NCBI GenBank assembly: GCA_964247055.1
Contig: OZ176055.1
Coordinates: forward strand, 6,944,001-7,008,000
DNA: 64,000 nt
Source: Paragordius varius
Lineage: Eukaryota; Nematomorpha
Reading direction: 5' to 3'
Both the position numbers and the translations under genes were made by a program. Position 1 is the stretch's first letter; every line of letters starts with the position of its first letter. The notes under the pieces are model-generated. The model saw only the letters and a program-made list of their open reading frames with translations. It had not been told where the DNA came from and searched no databases. Shown in pieces: positions 34,004 to 48,572 of this stretch.

Positions 34004-34901
34004 AGATGTTATAACGTTTTATATATATAATTCGATAATGCCAATTCTCAATCAAAATTTTGATTAAAATATTCGTTCGCTTTCAAATTTATGTTAATAA
34101 AAATTGTGTTTTTTACAAAAATTCACCAAAATTTGCAAGCAAAACCTTTAAATTAAAAACTTGAACCTATAGTAATGTTTAACATCATTGAATTATTTAG
34201 AAAAAGGGATTTATTACATATTAAAGCGTTAAACCGTTTCCATCATGCTTCAAAATAGTTTAAAGTACGCTTCAACAAAATATCTCAAATTTGTTTATGC
34301 AAAAAAATAAGACTAATAAAAAATAAAGTTTAGGAAAAAAATTATGTAATATCTTACATCTCACCTAATTAGTATAGAAAACGTAAAAACTCATAAATTT
34401 TAAATAAAAAAAGTTATCCGAAATCATATTATATGTTACGGGAATAAGAATTTTCTATATAATTTTCCGTTTGATAATTATAACAAAAAATGAACTTTCT
34501 AAACTTGATCAAACATTTATTAAAATATCATAAATTATTTTTGTTAATTTTAAATTTTGAGGCCTCTTTTGAAGCCCTGAAAAGAGCCATTCTGAATCGT
34601 ACTGTGTGGAGTCCGATATTTCTAGTTTTGCCACTGAGCGAAAGGCTGCAATCTTAAGTATCATGTATAATTCGATCAGAAATAAAATATTAACCAATTA
34701 CAAATAGGCCAATCTTAGTTTTTTACCGCAGGGTACTTTATTAAGTTTTAAAATATTTTTTATAAATAAATAAAAGGTTTTATAAAAAATTTTTAATTTC
34801 AAAAAGCAGTACAAAAGTGGGCGCAGTACAGGCGCAGTTTTTTTCTAAAAACCCAGTACTATACTGCGAAAAACAGCCTATCTGGTCACATTAGTTTTTA
34901 G

Positions 34902-36833
34902 CCATATCTAAAAAGATGCTTTCTTTAGCCTTTAGGCCTATACAAAAAGGTTTTTAAATGCAAAATTGCAAACCTATTTCAAACCTATTAGCCACCATTT
35001 GTTTTCCTTAAGTATTCTTCAATCGCTAATACTACAGGCTAATAAATGTATTATAAAAATGAAAATAGTTAACTTTTAAAATCTTTCAAGTTACATTTTA
35101 CCAAATACCTTATATTTAATTAAATATTTATTACTTTAGCTGTCCTAATTTTAGACTCTAGAAGTTGAAAATATAAAATATATAATTTCAGCTAATACAC
35201 AGGAAAAACAGTGTTTAATGATTAAATGACTAAAACAACTTTATAAAACTATTTGAATGTCCTCGTGTAAATAAAAAGTTACATATATATACATATATAT
35301 ATGAATAATGTTGCTTTGAAGCAATCAGTAAAATTATTATAAAGCATTGTGTGTGTGTATTGCTAAAGTCAAGGACTTTTTGCAATGTAAATACTTCATA
35401 AATGCGGTTTTTAGTTTAAGTGTTGAATTCTGCCAAGTGCATGGGTTTCTTGTTGAATATTGTCCATCCATCTTCCCCTTCTTCGGCCCCTTTTACGTGT
35501 ACCACTAACTTTACCCAACATCTAGCATTTTTCCATTAACTTAGATCTCGTAATATGGACAAAGTTGGATAGTTTGGAGCGGATGGACATTCCAAGCAAT
35601 GACATATCGGGATTGATTATTCAAAATTGCATGTGAGTAATTTTATCCGTTCATTTTATTTGTAAAGATTTTCTCCGCATCTACATTTCAAAGGAGTTAA
35701 TTATCCGTGTATCGGATTTTTTTGACGTCCAACCTTCACACTCGTAGAGAAAAGTTGAAAACGATTGCATCTGTAAGTCGAATTTTCGTTTTTAAACCGA
35801 CATCATGGGATATTTAAATTTTGTTATAATTATTTGCCGCCGTTTTGGCCATGATTATCCTTCGTTTTATCTCAGGAGTACAATTATTATCATCACGTAT
35901 AAGCTCCCGAGATATGTGTAACTTTATTTTTATATTACAAATACAAAATTCATGGGAACAATCAGACCATTGAATATACACAACGGTTTATCACATAGTG
36001 CACCTGATTTTCCAAAGAAATAGCTCAAAAGGTTAAAATCATATAATATATAGAGTTTCAAATCATGCATAACAAGGCTAAGCTTGATTTAGCAGTTTAT
36101 ATAATTTTTGTTTATTGGCTAGTTTGCAGGATGAGAGCATTATGATGATGAGAATTCAATCTTTTTAAAATATGCTCTTTTATAAGAAGATAAAAAAACA
36201 TAAACTTCATAACACTTCTAATATTTTATTAGTAGGCCATTCTAGATTTTCTCCTAATATTAATTGAAAAATGTGTAATAATGGCCAATTTTTACTGATA
36301 TTAAAACCTTTAGAGCTAATCTAAATTACCAGAGTCCTGCCCCTTGTATGATATGGATGTATAAAAAATGCTCAAATTTTGTGATTTTTTGACAAAGATA
36401 AATTACCGCAAAAAAGTAAGTATTTTTAAAATGATTCTTAGGTCCAAAACTTAGAACTCCATGACTATCCTGATAAAGTTTTCTATTTTAAAATATATAA
36501 ATTTAAAAGTTTTGTTAGTATATATGATAAACTTAATCATATTATACCCAGAAAAACTTTTGCGTTAATATATTTTTATATAGATGAATCCCTAGAATTT
36601 AACCATTTATAAAAAAGGCAAATATGGAGTCAAGTTATATGTTGAAATCGAAGTCTGCAGCAAAAGAAAAAAAATCTTTCGAATACTTTAAAATTTAATA
36701 TTTATTTCCTACACTTTTGATATAAGTGTTCCCATTACAATACCTACCGTAGAAATAAACCGATATCTTTTAGCACATGTTAAAAGCCACCTGACGATTG
36801 TAGTATGTGCTTTTTCACCACCAATAAAATCAA
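34902..36833. other. Intergenic DNA upstream of CLASP
   Basis: No exon is supported. A somewhat GC-richer stretch (about 35380-35640) and a TA/CA-rich run near 35280-35305 are visible. A diverged motif near 36437-36480 loosely mirrors the subterminal motif of the palindromic hAT-like family. The CLASP promoter presumably lies toward the right end, but no element could be identified. Confidence 0.45.
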
Positions 36834-39800
36834 ATGAGTGCAAACGTTATCGAAAATTTTTTGCTAGCAATCTATGAGAAGGATATTAAAAAATTATCAA
36901 AAACTGGTCAAGATTTAACTGAATATTTAAAATCAACTAATGTCCACATTGAAAATCAACAGATTCCTTTTTTTGTCGAGGGAATAATACCATGGTTACA
37001 CAACAGCAATTTCAGAGTATAAATTATATATATTCTTGTTTATTCCCAATGTTTTTTAAATAATTATTTAAATGTTACTTAATTATATAGGTTAACTTAT
37101 ATGGTTTGGAAACGTTATATTTATTAACAAAAATTAATAAAAAAGCCATGGCATCCCACTTCAACACTGGTATGCTATTTATTTAAACTTTCTTTAACAT
37201 ATATATACTTTTATCTTAATTCTTTAGTTATATCCGATATTATTGACAAGCTTGGCGACCAAAAAGAACAAGTAAATTTAATTTTAAATACTTTTTTAAG
37301 GTTCGAGATTCTGCTCAAACTCTGCTCATGGCATTTATCGATGAACATCATAATACACCACAAGTTTTAATTCTTAATGTTTTTTAACATATATATTTTA
37401 AAATTTATGTAATGATATTCTGAAATATTTTGGTTTAAAATATTTATAATTCTAAATAATTTTTACGGTAATTTAATATATTCTCTTAAAATATATGTGA
37501 TATTCACATCAATTTTTTAGACTTAAATCCATATTTTACCATTCTAATTGGGTTATTAACTGCTTGATAAATTATTTATGAAATAAATTAAATTTTATTA
37601 AGGATACCTCATTTATTCTTATAGTTTGTACATAATTATATAAATATCCATAACCCAATACAATTTTTAAAAGTTATGAAATTTATCTTTTTAATAGGTG
37701 GCATTGGAAAAACTTTTGCCCGCATTTTCGCATAGACAGTGGCACACTCGCGAACAAATTTTGATAGCATTCCAAAACCTTTTAAAAACGTAAAATTTAT
37801 TTCTTTATTTTAAAAAAAAATTTTACAAAAAAAATAGAACATATATATATATTATTTCCTATCATTTAATTGTATTTTTAATTATTTCTTTATTAAATAA
37901 TTAATGTTACAATGCACATAATTAAAAATTAATAGCTTTCCAATACATGTGCGCACCTTCCGTATAAAAATGTATTTTGGGGTTTGTTTTATTTTTGCCA
38001 TAGTTCTTTCCAATATAAAATAAAAATTTGAAATACTAATGTATGTAATTAGATAGAAAATTATCAATTTAATAAACTTAACTAGCTAAAAATGAAAACG
38101 GTGTAATATAGATAACCTTTTAAAAATTTCCTAAAGTAATAATATAAATTATAATAAATCCTAGATAGTTTAACTTGTATAAATAATTTTTTATACTTAG
38201 GATCTAAAGAATTTATAAAAAAAATCTGAATTTTTAGCGGCAACATTTTTGATATGAGATTATATTAATTTATATTTTTGGATTTTATTGGTATCCTCTA
38301 CATATATATATAGATGTTATATTGTAATTTGTTTCGGGTAAGAATTAATTAAAAATAATATAAGGACAGTATATTTGGTAATTTAAAAGGTTTTTGTAAA
38401 CTCCATTTTATATAAAATAAAAAACTGCCGTTTGAATAAAGTTTTTGTAAATTCGCCAATCATGAAAATTGCGCTTTTAGAAACCTTTACCAACATTTTG
38501 TGTGGTTGAAAAAAATCTGTTTTTCATTTATTCTATTTACGCATTCATAATTTTAAATTTTCGAATCCTTTTTTAATTTTTTGAGCGTTTTTTAGCAATA
38601 CAGTAAAAATTGAAATTATATGGACAAAACATAAAAAATTAAAGACAAATGTTTTTTTCCCAAAAGACCGGTGGTTTATTAACCTTGTTTTTTTTTAAAT
38701 TTAAAATCATAGTTTTAAATTGCAAAATATGAAATAGAGAGGTATATGGTTGCTCACTCAATTCGTATTTTACAATTGTAATTAAATGATTTACATAGCA
38801 AAGTTAAGGTCTAAAAAAGTATGGTTGTCCTTTTAGATAAAATATTTGTCTTTATGTTTTTAACATTTTGTCTGTATAATTTTAATTTTTAGTGTATTTA
38901 AACCCTATTTTTTTGAATTGTTATCGTAGTGAAATTTTTTAAAGATCATTGTGTGACACATTGTCTACGCATATCATTTATTAAATTAAGAATAGCTAAA
39001 AATTATTAAATGACCCATTCTTCTTATATTACATACTGTTAATTTAGATATGGAACAGAACACATATCTGTGTCTCGTTACGTGCCTTGCATTTGTAAAT
39101 TACTTATGGATCAAAATTCTCAGGTATATTTTTTTTTATTTTACAAAATTTTTTATGACAAATATTTTATACATAAGAAATTGTATCCAGACTATGGCTG
39201 TAGGGTTAAAAATATTTACTGCATTTTTTGGATTATATGAAAAATGATAATTCATTAAATTTAGTTTTATAATGAAAAATATCCTGGCTTTAAATATACG
39301 GGAAAAATTTAAATAGGGAATAGATATGTTTTACACACTACACTTAATATTAAAATTTTAACTGTAATTATATAGTTTTTAGGTAAGGAAAATCAAAGTT
39401 TAAAAAATGGCTGTCTTTTAAAAACTATATTTGTCTCTTAATTTTTAAATTTTGTCTCTATAATTTTATTTTAATATTTTTATCATACTATATTTTGTCA
39501 AATTAAATAAAAGGTTCGAGAACAAGCGCACAATGCATTAATACTCATCTATCAACATGTGGGTGAACGCTTTAAAATGGATCTGAAACGCAAAAATTTG
39601 ATCCCAGCTGCCAAGTATTATTAATTAATTTAAATATAAGTGATACTCAAATCGTGGCAAATTATTTGTTAAATTTTTTGATGTACTAATTTTGAGCATA
39701 AATATTTGTTGCAAATATGTTAAACAGAGATATGAATTTTTTTTCAGTATTATGTGGTGCACTACGCTTGAGGCAAGATAAGTAGTTTTTTCGGAACTTA

Positions 39801-40073
39801 ATTAATTATATTTTATAAAGTTTCACATGTATATAATATGATACAATTTAAATCAGGGATGTTTAACATGCTGCCCTCCGTGACTTGATGTTCGACCCGC
39901 GAAAAATAATTAATTAGCAAAAATTATGCTCATAAAAAAATTAATTTTTCCCAAAAATTTTTGTAAATAAGTATATTCGATTGGTAAAAACTAGAAAAAA
40001 AGATGTAATATTCCGTTGGCATTTATTAGTCTTGTTTTATTAAAATTACATAAATTATTTATGAACGTCCATA

Positions 40074-40112
<39 letters not shown>

Positions 40113-40648
40113 AGTGCGGTCCGCGAAGTTTGTGTTGGACACCCCTGATTTAAGCTTTTATTGGCTTTATACGAATATTATTCCCGTATTAGATCATATG
40201 TAAAAATTTATATTTGTTTTAATGTTTGAGTGAACACTTTTGAAATTATATTTTTAAATTTAGTTTTGATCTATTCATAGGTGCAAATATCTATATTTAG
40301 AATATTTTTCAAATGGATTACTAAGGCAAACATTGGCTTATTTGTCTATTATTAGTTTTAAATAGCAAAAAATAAAATATATGCTTGTTTGTTTTGTGTA
40401 GATCTAGCGTGATTGATTATTATATTTTTTCTTAATAATACAATTTATAAGGTCAATCATTCGTTTTCTTATTTTACAACTATTTAGTGTATCCGACCTC
40501 AAATAGACTAAAATAATTTTAGCTTTAAACATAATCATTTGTTTCCTTTATAATTTTACGACTATTAATCCGTCCACATTTAAAGAATCATAATAAATGT
40601 TAAACCCTCGAATGAAAGTTTATTGTAATTCGTATTGCCATAAAAATG

Positions 40649-40686
<38 letters not shown>

Positions 40687-43600
40687 AATTTTTAAACACT
40701 GTATATAATTATGTAGGCCAATTTACATTAATTTTATCCAATTAGCAATACAGTTGCGTATGGGTAAAGTTAACTATAAATTGAAATTAAACAAGATTTT
40801 CCTACCTTACAACATTAAATTTTTTTATTTAATTACGGGAAAAAATGTTTTATCTCATACGTTACCGTATTACTAAATGTTGAATTTAAATGTGCATACT
40901 GTATATTTACTAAATAGGATCTATAAATTCTTTTGTTTACCAAATATATACTTAAAGTCTTTTAAGAATGAGTTTTATTCACTTGCCGGTTCTTGCTTAA
41001 TTTATCTTTTGCCTTTTGAATTGTTTTTTTGTCATTTCTGTATGATAACAGAGATTTCGATATTAAATATAAATTTTCATCCTTAACATTACAATATTCT
41101 GGTCGGAGTCTACGAATTTTATTACACTTGTGCATAAATGAGAAATAATTTTGCAAATCGAAATTTCAACGTGAAAGATAAATATTATGAGAATTATATA
41201 CCCACTGCAAATGTTTATGCGTTGGGCCGCTAGTTTTCCTTGAAAAGTTCAATAGTAATTTCAAGTTTGACAAAAAGTGAAAATTATATATAAGTAGAAA
41301 TATATTGCTAAAATATGATAGTTTGAAAGTTATTCGATATTTTCCATTGATAAGGAACACTCTATATCAGGCTTATATTTTCAACTTTTATAATTAGGTA
41401 TATAATTTACCAATACTTTCTTTGATTGCTGCTTTTATGTATTTTTTTATTCCTCTCCAACTTTCTAGTGGTATATATCTTAGTGTGGCAGATTTAGTGT
41501 AAAAAATGTTTCAGTATAAATATTGTGACCAAATATAAATGACATTTTTTGTTTCGTCATCATATATCATCTTAACTTTGAATAATATATATTTTCATTA
41601 ATATTATTTAAAAATTAATTAATTGATTTATATGTATAAAATAAATATTTGTTTCCAGACTTGCCCTGTTGATGGAAAAATTCGAAGAAATTCGCGATTC
41701 TGGTCACATGATAGCAAAAGATTCAGGTATAATGGCATTTTTATAATCTAATGTACACATAAAATTTTTTGCTAGAGTAACGTAAAAACAATATTATTAT
41801 TATATAAATTTTTACATGTTTTTAAATATGCAATTTTCATACTTAATTTAAATGAATGACCCTAATTTTTAAAAGAAACAGTTGATAAAATGTTATTTAG
41901 TTTTCCAAAAAAAGTTTTTTTGCAGCCTAATTAGGATTCTAAATTTGCATTTTTTTTGCAAATAGAACCAGAATTAAAATAATATAAAAGTCTTCTAAAT
42001 TTACATAATTTACCATAGCTAACAAACACCATTTATCTTTATTAATTTTTACTTACTCTCTTGATACTTTATATATATTGGCTCTACACTATAATTTTTC
42101 CCATTTCTCTATTAATGTCCTTTTTCCGTTTATAAGAATAATAATAATATGAGTTTTGACATTGTCTCTTGTGTTTTTGTCTTCAAGGTAACTCAATATC
42201 TTGCAACAAAAACGAAGCAAAGTTGTTAAGACCTTCTGTCAAACAGTTTAGTTTGTTACCATTTATTTATATTAATTTTTTTAGCATTTTTTAAACCGTT
42301 TTCAAGGTTTTTAAGTAATTTGAGATTATACGGACAAAACGTAAAAATATAGAGACAAATTTTATTTTCTAAAATACAACCATACTTTTTTAATCTTTGT
42401 CATTTAAAATATAACTAATTGTTTTAAACTGTAAAGTATAAAATATAGATGTAAATCGGTAACACAATCAATTACATATTTTACCATTAAATTAATATAT
42501 ACTAAGTTTTGAAAAAGTATGGTTGTCTTTTGAAAAAAAAAAATTTTGTCTTTATTTTACGGTTTGTCCGTATAATTTCAATTGTGATTTAAATTTTGTA
42601 AAAGATTTTTTAAAATATGCAGATTTTATGTCAAACATTAAAGTTAATATATATAATTATTATATCAATCAATGATAAACCATACATATTGTTATTGTGC
42701 GTATATGTCATCCTCATTACATATTATAAAAGCAATAAATTATATTATTACATTTACTATTTTAAACGTTTATTTATAAAAAAAAATGCAATTTGTTGCA
42801 TTGAAAATAATATTCCATACCTTAGAAATGTACCTTTCTTTCTTTTTATGTTTGTTTATGAATCCATATAAAAAAAATGAAAATTTAAAGTTAAGCTTTA
42901 TATATATTATATAATTTTCAAACCAATTTTATAATGCAAAAAAAAGTAACCTTGTGAATGTGAATATTATGTGCAGTATTGAAATATTATTCTTATCAAT
43001 TATAAAGGTATAATATCGAGTAAAATAATAAAATAAAAATAATTTTTTTTAACCACACACAATAGGTATAAAATATGTTTGAATGATGCATTTATGGAAA
43101 AGGTATACATATATATCTATTATTCCATACTAATTAAATTAAATTATAAAACTAATTATATATGGAGGAATAAAGCAGCTAGCTTTTAAATCTTAATTTA
43201 TTTTTAAATTAAACTAAACTTTAATGTTTATTTCTATTTTTAAGATAAAGAAAAATATACATACGTATTTCCGCTATATTGAATTTGATTTGATTCGATA
43301 TCGATTTTCCCACACGTTTTTCTTATACGTAATTTAAAGTTCCAACGATTGAAATTTCCATTTTTTTATTGACCAGAGGTGAAATGACATTTTTTACTAA
43401 TTACTATTCTGATTTATATATATGACAAATGCAAGGTAAACTCAATATTATTGCTTTTTATTTAATGATATTAACAGTTTATAGTTTTTCTAGTCTTTTT
43501 CCAAATATTTTTAATTTTTTAAAACAATCAGGAAATTTATTTTGACTATTTTGGATTTATACATCAAAAAAATATATATATAATTTAGTTTTTTAAAATT

Positions 43601-46600
43601 TTTCTTATAAGTTGCAATTTTTATCCCATAAAAAAATGAATAATCTAATTTTTATTATAGTTACAAAAAAATTAAATTTCCTATCCTTGAAATACTTTTT
43701 TTATTGTTATGCAATATTTAATTGTAACAATATACATACATGTATTTATTTATCCTTTTTTACATCTCTATATCAAATAATCTTAATATCGCCGCCATGT
43801 GAAATTATATTTTGTTTAATTAATGTTAAAACACCCAATTTATATGTTTTTATAGCTTTAAAATTTGTTTAGATTTACATTTTCATTGTTCATAATAGTT
43901 TTGGCCATATTATTGGAACTTTAAATTAAATTAAAATATCTAGTTTTCAATTAAAAGTTTTACAAACCATCAATTTGAGTGTAGCTCTTTTCCTTTTCAA
44001 TACAGAATGAATTTTAAAGTTTATTTATCTTTTCAAATTATAGAATAGATTTTAATTCTCTATAAGCATTTAAAAAACCAAAAAAATTATTAATTTCAAA
44101 TAGATCCCTGAAAAATTTTGAATGTTTTGTTAAAAATGTTTTAGGACACATATTATTTGGAAATATATATGGAATTATGTAATATAATACCTCTCGAAAC
44201 AATCAGAAATCATAAAAGCACTCAATTTGCAGTTTTTGCATGAATAGTTTCTGGAATTCTCAAAAATTTTATCATTACTAAGATTTAGAAATGTCATTTT
44301 TTAATATTAATTCCATGAATTTATTTAAAATTTTAATTATTCCTCATGGTGTTGTTTTAGTCCGTCGGTTGGGCCCGATCATTTATATCCATAATTATCG
44401 TGTTATGCCCGCTTGAAAAATAACCAGTCAAATTTTTTAACACATATTAATCAAGTGATAAATATTATGGTATAATACTTTTACATTTAATGGGTATGAC
44501 TTCAATTTTAAATGATTTTTCTATGGGTAGCTTTTTTATCACTAATTATCAATTTTTATCTATTGATTATACTTTGTTTTCAATTTTGTTTCAACGTAAT
44601 ATTTCCGATGGCAGAATTAATCAATCAATAAGTTATTTTAACTATAATTAATTGCCATCTTTAGCAGACACCCGGTTCATTTTTTTAAACCCAACCCTGA
44701 GTCAGTAAAATCAAAATTAATATTTTCATTTTTTTGCAGTTTTTCACAGCGTAAAATAAATTAAACACGAATAATATTAAAGTAATTATGATCGCTTCGT
44801 TTAAATTTGTTTCTCTTAGCAAGTATTTAAATCGAAATTTAATCTTTTTTTTGTACAACGGCAATAATTATGAAAACATTCAAATTTTAAGGGCTTAATT
44901 TTTATCAAATGAAATTTATCTTTCTTTAAATTATCTTCAAAGCCTTTTTATGGAATTAACAAATTTTATGTTTTTTTAATACCACTTTTTATCAAACACG
45001 ATAATCTAATCAATCTTCTAAAATTTACGGTTTTATATTTTATGACAAAAGAATTTTCAGAATTATTACAGGAATAAAGTTATTTTGCAAGACTTTCTTA
45101 CTTTTATTATTGATTTAATAATAATTGATTGATGTTTTTTTCCATCTTTTCTGCTGTAAAAACGGCAAATATTTTTACATAAAAAATTTTATACATATAT
45201 TAATTATAAAGGTTAATCCCATATTTATCGGTTTCTTATCCGCCATCTAATATTTTTATCATGTGGTAGTGCGCTAAAATAAGAGTAGATCCCCTTCCCC
45301 CTCTCAGTTTTTTATTAGTGTCATTTTTTTAATAATAAATATTTAAAAAAATCTTACAAATATACTTAAAATAAAAAAAAAGATATTTTTGCTGTTTTTG
45401 GCTCATATTGAGGATACCGAAATACCACATTTATTATTTATTAACTAGGATTGATAGAGAGTGTTTAAAAATCGCAAAATAGTGCATTCGATGATAATCA
45501 ACATGAAATTTAGTTTATGGGGGTATTTTATATTTCCAAAAACTTTACAGAGTATTCACTGTATAAATATATATACTTTTGTGCGCAGCTTATTTAGAAT
45601 CCACCTCTTTTCAATAAAGAAAGATTTTTGAGCGCACCTTAATTGGTAAAATTCCAAATTTATGCATATGTAATGCAAATTCCTTCTCACAATATATAAT
45701 TTATTATTTTTTTGCCCATTTTTAATCATAAGTTTGAAATATCACCAATTTATATTTACCTGTTTTCATTAATTTTAATATGTAACTGATAAATTTAAAA
45801 TTTGTTTTATTTTAACCTAATAATGACTGACTTAATTAAACCATCTAAAAGAATTGGATTTTATTGAATTCATTTTTAGCGTATGTTATGTCAACACTTA
45901 AATAAGGTTTTTTTATTTCTTAATTAAACTTTCAATATTAATATATTTAATTGTAATTAAAGTATACCATTTACAATTCAAATTCACACTTGAACAATTT
46001 TAATTCACCCTTTTGAACCTTTCACCCTAAACATTTATTATGTTTTCGGGCTAACACAACTCATCATTAATAAGAAATATAATTTTACGACATAGTTTAT
46101 TATTTTTTGCATTATATCAATTTTAAACGGAATTCATATTTTAAAAATATTAAAAAATAAAGGTAATTTTTGATTTTAAAAAAACACATAATTTATTTTA
46201 GGGTGAATTTGAATTGTTCAAGGGTCATTTGAATTGTTCAAGGGTGAATTTGAACTATAAATGGTATATTAAAATCCTGGCAATCAATTAGTAATTGGTT
46301 AAGTCCATGAAAATATTTTCGCCTAAAATGTTTAACTAAATATTTTTATATAATAAAATATTTTTTATCAATCTTCCAAATATTATATAGGGTATTTACT
46401 ATTTTTATTTTTTTAAAATTTATATTTTTTAATGACTTAAATCATTAAATAAGTCTTTTTGTCTCAACTACTCAACTATTTGATTGTGCTGGGGTTTTTT
46501 TACCCCATAGATCTCATCAGTATCATGTTTATTGGATATAATAAAATTCCACTTTTTTCAATAATAAATAACCTAAAACATATAATTATTTTTCCGTCAT

Positions 46601-48512
46601 TATTATCAATAATAACACTAGTCGACAAATTTGGACATTTTTGAGCACCATCACTCAAACTTTTAAATTATGACTGATTTCAGTGTTTTAAAACCGAATG
46701 TGAAAAAATTTTTGATCCCGCCAATAAGAATTTTGAAATATTATAGGTTTTTCAATTTTTCAAAAACAAGAGAAAATCGAGAGAAAATTAAATATAACTT
46801 TATAATAAAATGTTATTATATTTTTAAACTCTATCTTTTGAATATAAATATGTCATTTAAATTTCAGAGAGAAAAAAATAGTACGGACTTAAACGTCAAA
46901 ATTTATTCTTTTACTTTCAAGTAAATTTTTAATACGTATAAAAATTTTTTAAAAAAATACTAAAAAAGGCATTCTATGGTTTAAATTTTCGGCTTTTAGA
47001 TAGGCTATATTTTTTTGTTAGTTTTCGTCCTTTCGAGTACTTATTAGGCTTTTTTTCTTGAGTTGGTTCTTACAAAAAATCCTTTATTTATACCTAGTGG
47101 ATATACTTTATTTTTTAAAAATATTGGTTGTTTTGTATTTTTAATTTCAGATGGATGTTGTGTAGCCACTTTTAGTAGAATTTACTGTTATGGGGTTGGA
47201 CCATTTGTATTTACCTAATTTATATTCAATTTAATTGTAGAATTTATCTAACTTTATTCTGTAAATTGGTTAATTTGACATGTCAATTTGCCACGATTTT
47301 GCTTGCAAGTCTCTCTTATCGAACTTTACGATTACTTATTGTTATCTTTGCCATATCTGGCATAATAGGATTGCTTGGGGGATATGCAGAGTTTGTGCAG
47401 CCGCCCGGATCTATCACACAATACATAAGCCCCTTTTAGATTTTTAATACTTTGGCTCTTAGCTTGTTTAGTATCTTATTTAATGCCTAGAATTTTGTTC
47501 ATGCATGGAATATTACTTGTATCGACTTGTTCGTTTGAATATTTAAACATATGTACACAAGGAATGATTGTTATTTTTAAATTAAATACAAATTTATAAA
47601 TTAAATTTCGGAAAAATCCTATTGGTGGCCTCAATTTTCTTTTTTGTTTTGGCCTTTCCATGCCATTAGGTATTAGAAAATGCAAAAATAATGGGGTGGT
47701 GCAAAACCTTGTTGAGCAGTGTAATCCATTTTTGTAATAATTATGTCAACACAAAAAATATTGTATTCCACAATCTAATCTGCTCAATAATATATTTTTG
47801 CTTTTATATGATTTTATTATTTTGACATGTCATCGCGAAAGCGAAATTCCTCAGCTCTATACCATCATATAAAATACTTATGTGTGTAATCTAACAGTTT
47901 ATTTTATTAATTATATATCGTTAAAATATAATTATATATATATATATATATATTTATGTGGGACATATTTTTGCATGCATTTAATATTTTATATGATTGA
48001 GACAATTTAAAAATATTTAACTTTTAGTAATAAAAATGTAAAGAGGGTTGAATTTACGACAATTATTGATAAAACGTATAGTACCAATAAAATTAAAAAG
48101 TTCAAACTTTAATTTATATATAAATGGGCGAAATATATGTATTAGCCTCTCAGTTAAGCCTAACTCCGTGTGAAAATAGGTTTACTTTTTAAAAAAAGTC
48201 CAAAAAATAGTGTCTTATAGCTTATATTTCATTTTTCGTTTATATTTCTATATAGATTAACATTTATATTAACTGCTATTTATAAGGTAACATGATAATG
48301 GTTAATTTTAACCGTAAGTTATTTTATTTATTTTTTTAAAAATTTTCACACTTTTTTGTCATTTATTATCCGCACATTATTTTTAATAATCTTCCCCAAT
48401 GGTAAATTGAAATTCTCGTTTATATGAAATCTCACTATTTGTGATTTATTATAGAATCAACTATCTATTTTTAACGCCTCTCTATTGTTAAATTTAAAGA
48501 TATTTTTTATAA

Positions 48513-48572
<60 letters not shown>

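Larger units (their letters stand above)
28848..34893. mobile_element. hAT-like palindromic element, split by an LTR element
   Basis: Both ends read TAATGTGACCAGATA inward (15 of 15 match) and are flanked by the 8-bp duplication gtttttag (28840-28847 and 34894-34901), as for hAT-type transposition. After removing the LTR element about 1.45 kb remains. It has subterminal inverted segments and a palindromic core ('catgatggaaac...aaacggttg' against 'gttaaaccgtttccatcatg'). It shares structure with the copy at 18376. No transposase is present. Confidence 0.85.

Noticed and set aside
39050-39247. 65-codon frame starting MEQNTYLCLV
   Set aside because: The real coding here is CLASP exon 6 (39048-39123) in another frame, reading YGTEHISVSRYVPCICKLL.
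42187-42246. Possible extra CLASP linker exon (after ttcaag, reading GNSISCNKNEAKLL)
   Set aside because: The phase fits, but there is no clear donor and no conserved sequence to support it.
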